The notes beneath the pieces are model-generated. The model had not been told where the DNA came from and did not search any database. It was given only the letters and a program-made list of their open reading frames with translations. DNA of 11,193 nucleotides, taken from NCBI GenBank assembly GCA_937901695.1, contig CALDJN010000402.1, positions 1-11,193 on the forward strand, given 5' to 3'. The position numbers were made by a program, and so were the translations under genes. Numbering within the stretch: position 1 is the stretch's first letter; each line of letters begins with the position of its first letter. The stretch is from an uncultured Anaerocolumna sp. (GTDB lineage Bacteria; Bacillota; Clostridia; Lachnospirales; Lachnospiraceae). Below are positions 1 through 7,036 of the stretch, one piece after another.

Positions 1-1467
1 AAAGTTAACAGGTTGGAAAGGCTAATGAATGGAACTTTAAAATCCATTGAAAGAGCTATTCCAATAGCAGATGATTTAATTGAAAAACAAACTGAGATAA
101 CCAGTGAAATTAATGAATATGAAACCTTACTTCATAGAAGTAAAGAGCAGCTCAATGAAGAATTTTATAAAGGTTTACTGGAAGATTTTCAGGTTATGGA
201 AAAATACAAATGCAATAGTAACCATGAAAACCATGGGCTGGAACGATATAATTTTGAAGGAATGAAAAATACTCTTACTTCCAATCAGGGCGTTATCAAT
301 AACGCAAGGAGTTTTCTGATTTCTAATATTTCACCAACGGAAGAAGAACTTTTGCAAGCTAAAATCTCCTTTCAGAATATGAAGAGTGCAGTGGGACAAT
401 ATAAATACGATTATCTGACTTTTGACTATACAGGTTTAAAAGAACCGGAAGAAAGTGAAAACTTTTTTAAAAGTGTCAGAAACCTTGCTGAAAATGGCAT
501 TATGGGACTGGTAATAGGAGATATGGAGGTATTGTCAGATAAAGAATTAGACAAGACCGGCTTACCTTCTGCTATGTTAAAAGTTAAGGAGAGTAAGGAG
601 CCAAGTGATATATCCCAGGAATATACCCATGTGAATTTGGAAAGCGGAACAAAATCCATTACAAATACCTATGATAATTTAAATGGAGCCATAAGCACAG
701 GTGGTATTCCGGAGGAAATAGGCGAAATCCTTTTATTTCAAGAATACCTTTTGGAACATTTTAAGTATTATGATGAAAAGGAATTAGAAGATACCCTTAC
801 TTCTTTGGATTATGAACTTGAATATATCATTATGGGAAAAAGTAAGGATTTTGATAACCTGAAAGCAATCGTTATAAGAATTTTACTGATTCGAACCATA
901 ATGAATGTAATATCCCTTATGAGCGATGCAAAAAGAAATGGTGATGCCAGACTGCTGGCAGCAGGATTTGTCGGCTTTACAGGACTTCCGGCTCTCGTTA
1001 CCATAGTAAAAACATTAATTTTATTTATATGGTCTTTTGTAGAATCTTTGGTGGATGTTGCCGCCTTATTACTGGGTAAAGAAATACCATTTCTAAAAGG
1101 TAAGAATGACATTCTTGTAGAACTCCACGAACTAATATTAGCCAGTAAAACATTTATAAAAAGTAAGGCAGAGGGTATAAAAGAAAACAAGAGTTTCCTT
1201 ACTTTAAGCTATAAGGATTACTTAAGAATGTTTCTTTTCATAGAAAGCCAAAGGAATAAAAGTTTTAGAGCCATGGATTTAATTCAGGAAAACCTGCAGC
1301 TTCGTTATGAGGATTCATTTCTAATGCAAAATTGTTTATATGGCTTGTGCATCAATGGGGAATTTAAAATGGAAGAAAAATTTATTACCTTACCTTTTGT
1401 AAGGGAGTTGATTCATGCAAAGGAAAGTTCATATACATTTAAAATAACTAAGGAGTATTCCTACTAA
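1..1467 (+). CDS. DUF5702 family Tad-operon protein (5' end missing)
   Basis: The frame is open from base 1 and ends at TAA 1465-1467. The first start-like codon is TTG at 13, with an ATG at 25, but neither has a Shine-Dalgarno sequence. DUF5702 proteins usually begin with an N-terminal membrane helix that is absent here, so I read this as a gene entering from upstream. Counting from the TTG, residues about 263-300 (LEYIIMGKSKDFDNLKAIV followed by RILLIRTIMN) and 318-355 (GFVGFTGLPALVTIVKTL, then FVESLVDVAALLLGK) match the conserved C-terminal region of DUF5702, with a hydrophobic segment around 325-355. A charged helical N-terminal part (1-60) looks coiled-coil-like. This family sits in Tad/Flp pilus clusters of Clostridia. 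Its exact role is unknown, and it may be a surface or assembly component. The gene is followed by a palindrome and a tadE-like gene on the same strand. The family call is good; the function is inferred from context. Confidence 0.8.
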   Translation, partial: KVNRLERLMNGTLKSIERAIPIADDLIEKQTEITSEINEYETLLHRSKEQLNEEFYKGLLEDFQVMEKYKCNSNHENHGLERYNFEGMKNTLTSNQGVINNARSFLISNISPTEEELLQAKISFQNMKSAVGQYKYDYLTFDYTGLKEPEESENFFKSVRNLAENGIMGLVIGDMEVLSDKELDKTGLPSAMLKVKESKEPSDISQEYTHVNLESGTKSITNTYDNLNGAISTGGIPEEIGEILLFQEYLLEHFKYYDEKELEDTLTSLDYELEYIIMGKSKDFDNLKAIVIRILLIRTIMNVISLMSDAKRNGDARLLAAGFVGFTGLPALVTIVKTLILFIWSFVESLVDVAALLLGKEIPFLKGKNDILVELHELILASKTFIKSKAEGIKENKSFLTLSYKDYLRMFLFIESQRNKSFRAMDLIQENLQLRYEDSFLMQNCLYGLCINGEFKMEEKFITLPFVRELIHAKESSYTFKITKEYSY

Positions 1468-1478
1468 ATAAATAGAAA

Positions 1479-1726
1479 TCTTTATAGAATGGATTGGGAT
1501 ATCCGTTCTTATCTTACAGGTTCTAAAAATATATAAAAATAAAAAACAATTTCTCTCTCCAAGAAAGCATTTCATCCAAATATAACATTGCTATGAAAGA
1601 ACCATAGCAAGCAACTCCTTCGGAGTTGTTTAAAATTATCACGCAATAAATCTTTCATTCATTGTGGTGCTGTTAAGCGTGATGATTCTATTACAAGGAC
1701 GGATATCCCAATTCATTCTATAAAGA
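1479..1726. repeat. 248-bp imperfect palindromic element (P1)
   Basis: Arms 1479-1512 and 1693-1726 are inverted copies matching at 31 of 34 positions. Two of the three differences become G-U pairs in a plus-strand transcript. Inside are smaller hairpins: 1588-1595 with 1603-1610 (TTGCTATG/CATAGCAA), 1612-1618 with 1622-1628 (CAACTCC/GGAGTTG), and a TCACGC/GCGTGA pair further out. The element starts 12 bases after the DUF5702 stop and fills most of the 378-base gap before the next gene. Its size and layout resemble the element at 6165-6414, but the sequence is mostly different. It could be a MITE-like mobile repeat, or an RNA structure that attenuates or processes the operon transcript. No transposase is visible. 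Confidence 0.75.
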
Positions 1727-1845
1727 GGAAAAAACATTAAGCAGTATTTTCTTAGCAGTAGCGGAAGCCCGGTTCCTAGAAGAGATAATACAATTGTACA
1801 GCAAGCAGTATAGTTTCTTAATAGTTTCCTTTAGGTATAAATTAA

Positions 1846-2859
1846 ATGATTAAAAGTGAAGTGATTAAAATTATTTATAGTAAAAAGAATAAAGAATTAA
1901 AAGGGTTACTTACCGTAGAAGCGGCTTTGGTGCTGCCAATATTTATTTATGCTATATTAGCCATTATTTACTTTCTACAGATACTTTGGCTGCAAGAAAA
2001 TCTTCAAAACGGAATTACAGAGACTGGATATTTTGCAGCAAAATATGCATATGTTTACGATTACATACAAGGTTATGAGGGGAAGGATGGAGCAAATTCA
2101 TTAGAAGAAAAGAGTACCCGAAATCAAGATGATGAAAGCAATGTAACAAAAGATTACATAGATAAGAAAGAAAGCTTAGATGAAAAAAGAGCCAAGGCAG
2201 AGAACTTAAGTCAAAGAAGAACCAAGGCAGGGAACAGTGCAGAGGGTATTATAGCCAAAGCAATTGATAGCAGCTTTTATAAGATAAAATTAAAAGACTA
2301 TGTTGATGTAAACCGTATTAATCAATTTTGTATTAAAGGCGGGTATTCCGGAATTCAAACCTACTTATCCAGCTTTATGGTAGAAGAGGATGCCGTTGAT
2401 ATTATATTGGTTTATAAAGTAAAACTGCCTCTACTTTTTATTGTAGTGGATGATATACCAATGGTTCAGCGGGTTAGGCTTCGTGGGTGGAGTGGTACAA
2501 AGGCTGCATTAAAAAGTGAAACGGAAAATGATACAGAAACATCTGAAGAAATGGTTTATATTACGGAACATGGCACTGTATACCACTTAAGTAAAGAGTG
2601 CAGTCATTTAACTTTGTCCATTAAAGAAGCTTCCATGGACACGATTAAGAATTTGCGAAACGATTCCGGAGGAAAATATAAAGAATGCGAAATATGTGAT
2701 AAATATAAGATAGAACTGGAGAATAATAAAGTTTACATTACTGATTATGGTGACCGTTATCATAAAAGTTTAAGCTGCAGTGGCTTAAAAAGAACCATTA
2801 AGGCAATTCCCAAATCAGAAGTAGGCGATAGAAGCCTGTGTAAAAGATGTGGTAAGTAG
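1846..2859 (+). CDS. TadE-like pseudopilin with two C-terminal YH/C/CxxC modules
   Basis: 337 residues starting at ATG 1846; the Shine-Dalgarno is weak (AGG about 10 bases upstream), so GTG 1861 is an alternative start. A short basic N-terminus precedes GLLTVEAALVLPIF (residues 20-33), the class III signal and helix of TadE-like minor pilins, with a hydrophobic segment to about residue 48. A charged, repetitive linker follows (about 80-135, rich in E, K, D and R), then a globular part to about 220. The C-terminus carries two related copies of VYIT-x2-G-x2-YH-x4-C-x2-L ending in CxxC. The first has H247, C252, C281 and C284; the second has H306, C311, C332 and C335. Such His/Cys sets suggest metal binding, which is inferred. 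The protein is probably processed by the prepilin peptidase encoded 32 bases downstream and used in the Tad-like pilus. The C-terminal duplication is unusual for TadE proteins. Confidence 0.82.
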   Translation: MIKSEVIKIIYSKKNKELKGLLTVEAALVLPIFIYAILAIIYFLQILWLQENLQNGITETGYFAAKYAYVYDYIQGYEGKDGANSLEEKSTRNQDDESNVTKDYIDKKESLDEKRAKAENLSQRRTKAGNSAEGIIAKAIDSSFYKIKLKDYVDVNRINQFCIKGGYSGIQTYLSSFMVEEDAVDIILVYKVKLPLLFIVVDDIPMVQRVRLRGWSGTKAALKSETENDTETSEEMVYITEHGTVYHLSKECSHLTLSIKEASMDTIKNLRNDSGGKYKECEICDKYKIELENNKVYITDYGDRYHKSLSCSGLKRTIKAIPKSEVGDRSLCKRCGK

Positions 2860-2891
2860 CATTTCGCTTTAAAAATCAGGAAAGGGGATTT

Positions 2892-3326
2892 ATGAATCAA
2901 TTACAAATTGTTATTTCTATTATTTTATTCCTATGGCTGCTTTTATGCAGCATGCAGGATATGAAAAAGAAAAGGATTAATATCTATTTAATATTAGCTG
3001 GTTTTTTGGTGGTATTAATCAGTACAGTATGGAATGGAGAATTCAATATCTTATACCACCTTGGAGGAATGAGCTTGGGGCTTCTCCTGCTTTGTATTAG
3101 TTTTATTACTAAGGGTCAAATTGGTGTTGGCGATGGCTTAATTGTATGTATTACGGGGTTATGCCTTGGATTTTCGAGGAATGCCATGCTCCTTCTGATT
3201 AGCTTGTTCGGATCTGCCATATTCTCCATTGTTTTATTGTCATTTAGATTGGCAGGGAGAAAGAAAGCCATTCCTTTTGTACCATTTCTGCTTTTTGGCT
3301 ACATGGGGGTGCTGATATTTGGGTAA
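2892..3326 (+). CDS. A24 family prepilin peptidase, TadV/CpaA type
   Basis: 144 residues with ATG 2892 behind a strong Shine-Dalgarno (AAAGGGGA, 2881-2888). The protein is almost entirely hydrophobic, with about four or five membrane segments. Both aspartates expected of aspartic type IV prepilin peptidases are present: one in CSMQDMKKKRI near residues 20-30, the other in GQIGVGDG near residues 76-83 (the GxGD motif). The length matches the short TadV/CpaA form, which lacks the N-terminal methyltransferase domain of PilD. It would cleave the leader of Flp pilin and of the TadE-like proteins encoded on either side, at the cytoplasmic face of the membrane. The 3' end overlaps the start of the next gene, which indicates co-translation in one operon. 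Confidence 0.9.
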   Translation: MNQLQIVISIILFLWLLLCSMQDMKKKRINIYLILAGFLVVLISTVWNGEFNILYHLGGMSLGLLLLCISFITKGQIGVGDGLIVCITGLCLGFSRNAMLLLISLFGSAIFSIVLLSFRLAGRKKAIPFVPFLLFGYMGVLIFG

Positions 3327-3900
3327 ATCAACAGTGAAAGGCAGCTATACAGTAGAAGCTGCCTTAATTCTTCCTATTATTCTTTTTATTATAATAGGAT
3401 TATTGTATTTGGGATTCTATTTACATGATAAGGTAAAAATACAATCCATCATTGATGATACTGCTACTAGAGGACGGGAGCTAATTCAATTTGAAACGGG
3501 TTTAGAAACCGGACTTATAGATTATTCCAGTCATCAAAATCGGTCTTTCCTTTATCCTTATTTTACTGATTTTAAGGAAAAGGAAAATAAAATAAATACA
3601 TACCTTAAGAAACAATTAAATACAGGTCTATTTATTACAAAAATTGATTCCGTTGCTGTATCAGCCTCCTCTAATATGATTCATATATTGGAGGGTGGAC
3701 ATATGGATATTCCATTTAGAGAAGTAAAACAACTTTTTACTAATGGCGGATTATCATTTACCAATGAAAATAAAATAGAAATTCACCATTCAGTGGAGTT
3801 TATACGAATTTTTGAGGTCTTTTCAGGAGCAGCTGAAAAAGTAGAATTCATAGATGAGATATTACAAAGTTTACAAAGGTTAATTGGTTTATATAAATAG
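3319..3900 (+). CDS. TadE-like pseudopilin
   Basis: 193 residues. The start is taken as TTG 3319, overlapping the last 8 bases of the peptidase gene. A GGGGGT Shine-Dalgarno at 3305-3310 sits 8 bases ahead. GTG 3334 is the only other nearby choice and has no ribosome binding site. The N-terminus, GKSTVKGSYTVEAALILP followed by a run of I, L and F, is a classic TadE leader and transmembrane helix (about residues 7-32). The rest is an extracytoplasmic domain with no motif I recognise. It is probably a minor pilin of the Tad-like apparatus, processed by the peptidase just upstream. The overlap and the rare TTG start suggest translational coupling that would keep its level tied to that of the peptidase. 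It lacks the Cys/His modules of the other TadE-like protein. Confidence 0.85.
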   Translation: MGKSTVKGSYTVEAALILPIILFIIIGLLYLGFYLHDKVKIQSIIDDTATRGRELIQFETGLETGLIDYSSHQNRSFLYPYFTDFKEKENKINTYLKKQLNTGLFITKIDSVAVSASSNMIHILEGGHMDIPFREVKQLFTNGGLSFTNENKIEIHHSVEFIRIFEVFSGAAEKVEFIDEILQSLQRLIGLYK

Positions 3901-3925
3901 TGAAATGTAAGATGAGGTGGAGATT

Positions 3926-6112
3926 ATGTTACATGCAGAGTATGTAAGAGATATTCATAATAATTACTTGGTAGTAAAAGGTATAAAAGATTATACATGT
4001 GGATATAGAACCAAAATTTTATTGAACAATACCATTGAAGGGTTGCTAAAAGTTGAGTTAAAGTATATTGATCAAATAGATTTATTTTATTATAACATTA
4101 ATAACAAGAAATCATTAGCATCTGCTTATGAAAACAAATCTCTGCAATATGAGGATGTAAAGAAATTACTTGGAGGTATTTTAAAAACTATTAATGGAAG
4201 CGGTGAATATTTGCTTTCAGAAAATGATTTTATCATAGACCCAGAATATATTTTTGTTGGAGATAATCTGGATATGGTTTATATGTGCTATCTTGATGGA
4301 TATCAAACAAATATGTTAACCCAGTTTAGCAAATTTATGGAATACCTAATGAACAAAGTAGATTATAAGGATGAAAATGCAGTAGTATTAACATATGGAT
4401 TATATAAAGAAAGTAGAGAAGAAGATTGTACTTATGAAAGACTAATGAATGAACTTGAGAAGAAAATCCCACTACAAGGCGAAAAATCGGATATTAGAAA
4501 TGAGGATAATAAGGGGAAGGAAATTATAAATCATAATACCATATTACAGGATAAGGGTATTGGAAAATATCCCGATTATAATACAGGTAACTATGAAGAT
4601 TCAAAACAATATAAAGACTCAAAACAATATAAAGATTCAAAGCAAAATAAAGACTCAAAACAAAATAAAGACTCAAAACAATATAAAGATTCAAAGCAAA
4701 ATAAAGACTCAAAGCAAAATAAAGACATAAAAATAAATAAGGATTCAAAAGCAACTAAATGCTATAAGAAGAGCGTAGATGTTAAGGAAAGTATAGATAA
4801 AAAATACAGCAAAAATAAAAATAAAATTAATAACCATGTAAACCAAAATTATATATTGCAAGATATAGTTAGTAATAGTCCCATACTTACTTCTCTATTT
4901 GGAAACAAGCCGGGAAAGACGGAGAAACCAAAAAATAAAAATAACGGTATTAATAATGATAATAAAATACTTGAAACAGAGGGAGATAATAAATATTTAA
5001 AAAGTAGGAATGATGGAATTCAAGGAAATGATTATCCATTCATAGAAGAGGTTCAAAGTGATAAAGAGGTATTGGTATATGAAAAGAAAACATATGTAAT
5101 AGCTTTAGGAGCAGTTTTATTTGGGGTTATCCTACTACTAATAATTGTAAATTTAAAGCTTTTACATAATGCTTTTGGAACTCAGATAGATAGTGTAAAA
5201 CTGATTGGTTGTATACTTATAATATGTTCTATAGAAATCTATGTCTTTAGTAAACTATTTAATTCTAATAATAAGATTACTAAAATGGTTACCAGTGTAG
5301 AATATATAGAACCTAATCTGGAAGAAGTATTGGAAATGAAAAATCATAGAGAGTTATATATGGACAAGCAGTCAAACATAGATATAGAACCGCAATATGA
5401 AGAACAATATAAAGAACAATATAAAGAACAATATAAAGAACAATATGAAGAACAATATGAAGAACGGTATGAGGAACAATATGAAGTACAACATGAAGAA
5501 CAGTATGAGGAACAATATGAGAAACAATATGTGAAACAATCTGAAGTACAATATAAAGAACAATCTGAAATACAATCTATTAGGGAAAAAGAAGCACAGT
5601 TAAACCCAGCCACCCAAGTACAGTCAGATATCATAGCAGAAAGTGACTTATGGATAGAAAAAGGTAATGGCGAGGGTAACAAAGGTAATTTGGATGGGGG
5701 GCAGGAAGATACCATAGTCCTGTGGCAGGAAGAAGAACAGGACTCTGAAAAGACTATCATACTGGCAGACCTAACACCAAAAAAGGAATATTATTTAGAA
5801 TCCTGTGGCTCTGCCAGTAATGTTGAAATACCAGTAGGAGAATTCCCATTCATAATTGGGAAACTTGCTACTGGCGTGAACCATAGAATACAAGATCAGG
5901 CTGTAAGCCGTAGACATGCTAAATTAATGAAAGAAAAGGAGGACATTTATCTGATAGATTTAGGTTCAACCAATGGTACGTTTCTAAATGGTATACGATT
6001 AACTAACCACAAATTATATAAATTATCTGAAAACGATGAGATAATAATATCCAATCATAAATTTTATTGGAGGATAAAAATTAAGGGAAAAAACAATGAA
6101 TATAGGCAATAA
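3926..6112 (+). CDS. DUF6382 and FHA domain membrane protein of the Tad-type operon
   Basis: The start is ATG 3926, with GAGGTGG (3914-3920) five bases ahead; a GTG at 3917 overlaps that ribosome binding site and is less likely. The protein has 728 residues. Residues about 1-180 are a DUF6382 domain. A Lys-rich linker with nine DSKQ(Y/N)K-type units lies at about 225-278. Two membrane helices follow (about 389-412, ALGAVLFGVILLLIIVNL, and about 424-445), and then sixteen (E/K)EQY-type units at about 488-551. A C-terminal FHA domain lies at about 637-725 and shows the conserved VSRRHA and GSTNGTFLNG motifs, which read phosphothreonine. Two helices would put both ends in the cytoplasm. The gene follows tadE by 25 bases and closes the operon, so it may link Ser/Thr kinase signalling to pilus assembly. 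That role is inferred; the domain calls are strong. Confidence 0.88.
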   Translation: MLHAEYVRDIHNNYLVVKGIKDYTCGYRTKILLNNTIEGLLKVELKYIDQIDLFYYNINNKKSLASAYENKSLQYEDVKKLLGGILKTINGSGEYLLSENDFIIDPEYIFVGDNLDMVYMCYLDGYQTNMLTQFSKFMEYLMNKVDYKDENAVVLTYGLYKESREEDCTYERLMNELEKKIPLQGEKSDIRNEDNKGKEIINHNTILQDKGIGKYPDYNTGNYEDSKQYKDSKQYKDSKQNKDSKQNKDSKQYKDSKQNKDSKQNKDIKINKDSKATKCYKKSVDVKESIDKKYSKNKNKINNHVNQNYILQDIVSNSPILTSLFGNKPGKTEKPKNKNNGINNDNKILETEGDNKYLKSRNDGIQGNDYPFIEEVQSDKEVLVYEKKTYVIALGAVLFGVILLLIIVNLKLLHNAFGTQIDSVKLIGCILIICSIEIYVFSKLFNSNNKITKMVTSVEYIEPNLEEVLEMKNHRELYMDKQSNIDIEPQYEEQYKEQYKEQYKEQYEEQYEERYEEQYEVQHEEQYEEQYEKQYVKQSEVQYKEQSEIQSIREKEAQLNPATQVQSDIIAESDLWIEKGNGEGNKGNLDGGQEDTIVLWQEEEQDSEKTIILADLTPKKEYYLESCGSASNVEIPVGEFPFIIGKLATGVNHRIQDQAVSRRHAKLMKEKEDIYLIDLGSTNGTFLNGIRLTNHKLYKLSENDEIIISNHKFYWRIKIKGKNNEYRQ
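4598..4759 (+). repeat. 18-bp tandem repeat inside the FHA gene (about 9 units)
   Basis: Seven near-perfect units of GAYTCAAARCAAWATAAA are followed by two degenerate ones. Each encodes Asp-Ser-Lys-Gln-(Tyr/Asn)-Lys. The unit is a multiple of three, so changes in copy number would keep the frame. Units differ mostly at silent positions and in a Tyr/Asn choice, and the order of variants suggests duplication of multi-unit blocks. The encoded linker carries a net positive charge and lies just before the first membrane helix. Confidence 0.92.
5387..5578 (+). repeat. 12-bp tandem repeat inside the FHA gene (about 16 units)
   Basis: Units of roughly GAAGAACAATAT or AAAGAACAATAT encode tetrapeptides such as Glu-Glu-Gln-Tyr and Lys-Glu-Gln-Tyr. 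The first half is close to perfect and the last four to five units are degenerate (VKQS, EVQY, KEQS, EIQS). The frame is kept whatever the copy number. The encoded linker is acidic overall and joins the membrane helices to the FHA domain, so its length could set how far that domain reaches. Confidence 0.92.
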
Positions 6113-6164
6113 AAAGTTATCGCATTAATTAAGTACGTACGCTTTGCCTAATATAGGCTGTTCA
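6113..6164. other. short gap after the FHA gene
   Basis: Fifty-two bases between the FHA stop and the palindrome. They contain the short self-complementary GTACGTAC but no convincing ORF, T-tract terminator or promoter. Confidence 0.5.
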
Positions 6165-6414
6165 GACCTTAAAGAGTAGACATGGGATGTATTTCTTGTT
6201 CCAATGAAAAATTCGATGGTTCTAATGCGATAGCAATCGTTTAAAACATATTTAAAAATTGCGAACTCCTCGGCTTCGCCACGTAAATAATAGGTGCAAG
6301 CACCTATTATTCAACACACAATTTTTAAATATTGGCGCGATTCCTATCCTATAAGAACCATAACGAATTTCTCAAAGTCACTAGAAATATATCCCATGCC
6401 TACTCTCTAAGGTC
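6165..6414. repeat. 250-bp imperfect palindromic element (P2)
   Basis: Arms 6165-6196 and 6383-6414 match as inverted copies at 29 of 32 positions. Further paired blocks lie inward: 6209-6223 with 6354-6370 (AAATTCG..ATGGTTCT, two extra bases on one side), and 6248-6261 with 6319-6332 (14 bp, exact). At the centre is a perfect 12-bp stem, 6286-6297 with 6300-6311 (AATAATAGGTGC). A small GGCTTCGCC hairpin lies off-centre. The element sits where the plus-strand FHA gene and a decayed minus-strand gene converge. The 17 bases at the window end match its left border at 16 positions, which suggests another copy beyond the window. It may be a MITE-like repeat or a two-way terminator. No ORF is present inside. 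Confidence 0.8.
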
Positions 6415-6519
6415 AATTTAGGTTTATGAGGGCAAAGCTGTGAATTGAAATAAGATAATGTTTTTTTGAGAATTTAGCGGGCCTTGATAATATCAATATC
6501 TTTTAGTAATTTTTCAGCT
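6398..6519. repeat. left arm of a 4.8-kb-spaced inverted repeat
   Basis: This block matches the reverse complement of 11065-11193. The match is perfect over 43 bases (6400-6442 with 11149-11191), then continues with substitutions and small gaps to a shared TTGATAATATCAA block (6484-6496 and 11090-11102) and a shared AGC(T/C)GAAAAA end. The arm overlaps the right border of palindrome P2. On the minus strand its inner part ends an open stretch reading AEKLLKDIDIIKAR and a stop (6518-6474), so the arm is partly the 3' end of an old gene. Confidence 0.88.
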
Positions 6520-6870
6520 ATTAGACCGTTATTTCAAATGACATTAATGGATAAAAATGGATGTAGTCCGGATATATCCGTTCCAACTGCATCTAAAATA
6601 TTCATGCTATATACATTCCCGCACTACCAAATTTGAATCGAATACACCTTTTGTAGGTTCAAACAGGTAATTGGTGGATTTTGCTTCTATGTTCAATTTA
6701 ATTGCATAGTAATGGGTATCATACAACCTCTATCTTTGAATATTTCTTAAAGTTATTGACCTTTTGAATATCCAGTCGTTTCAATATGACCAGAATAACT
6801 AATATATACAGTTCCGGACATCATTGCCTGTGCAATTCTAGTTAAACAATATAAATATAACTTTCAGAAT
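6474..6870 (-). pseudogene. decayed gene related to the S8 protease C-terminal domain
   Basis: Read on the minus strand, this stretch holds coding-like pieces in shifting frames. The first piece, 6846-6778, matches 9117-9049 of the protease gene at 66 of 69 bases and still encodes LTRIAQAMMSGTVY and HIET. A further TTTCTTAAAGT match (TLRN in protein) lies beyond a short insertion. Second, about 6730-6607 is an open piece containing YAIKLNIEAKSTNYLFEP. Third, 6640-6474 reads FGSAGMYIA, NILDAVG and IAEKLLKDIDIIKAR with stops and a frame change between them; its NILDAVG and AEK parts resemble 11009-11083. I read it as the remains of a paralogue, or of a fused pair of genes, lying downstream of the lipoprotein gene. 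No intact start or full frame survives. The first block is firm; how the others belong together is inferred. Confidence 0.6.
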
Positions 6871-6884
6871 AATTTTTAATAAAC

Positions 6885-6925
6885 AGAGTGTTACTTTATG
6901 ACGAAAAGTCTTATTGTAGCACTCT
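6885..6925 (-). terminator. probable intrinsic terminator of the lipoprotein transcript
   Basis: The stem is AGAGTGTTAC (6885-6894) with GTAGCACTCT (6916-6925), ten pairs with one wobble or mismatch, capped by an inner GAC-GAAAA-GTC hairpin (6900-6910). On the minus strand the stem is followed by TGTTTATT, a modest T-rich run. It lies about 110 bases downstream of the lipoprotein stop, with no gene in between. Confidence 0.55.
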
Positions 6926-7036
6926 TATGAAAAACAATTTAGTAAATCTTTATACCAAAATCTATAAATCACATTATTTACAGATTTAAATATCATTTTA
7001 GGTAGTATTATAAAAGATTTGATTTTATAATTAATC
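6926..7036. other. 3' untranslated stretch of the lipoprotein gene
   Basis: AT-rich sequence between the lipoprotein stop and the probable terminator. I see no ORF, promoter or strong structure in it. Confidence 0.4.

Noticed and set aside
1691..1853. An open stretch on the plus strand reading LAVAEARFLEEIIQLYS before the first tadE-like gene
   Set aside because: It has no ATG, GTG or ribosome binding site, begins inside the palindrome arm and overlaps the tadE start. It may be a faint relic but cannot be supported as a gene.
4598..4759. CRISPR-like regular repeats
   Set aside because: Units are 18 bp and contiguous, without spacers, and are translated in frame as a peptide repeat.
5344..5760. 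Long Ser/Cys/Tyr-rich open frame on the minus strand
   Set aside because: It is the antisense shadow of the EEQY-type tandem repeat in the FHA gene. The repeat unit simply lacks stops in that frame, and there is no ribosome binding site.
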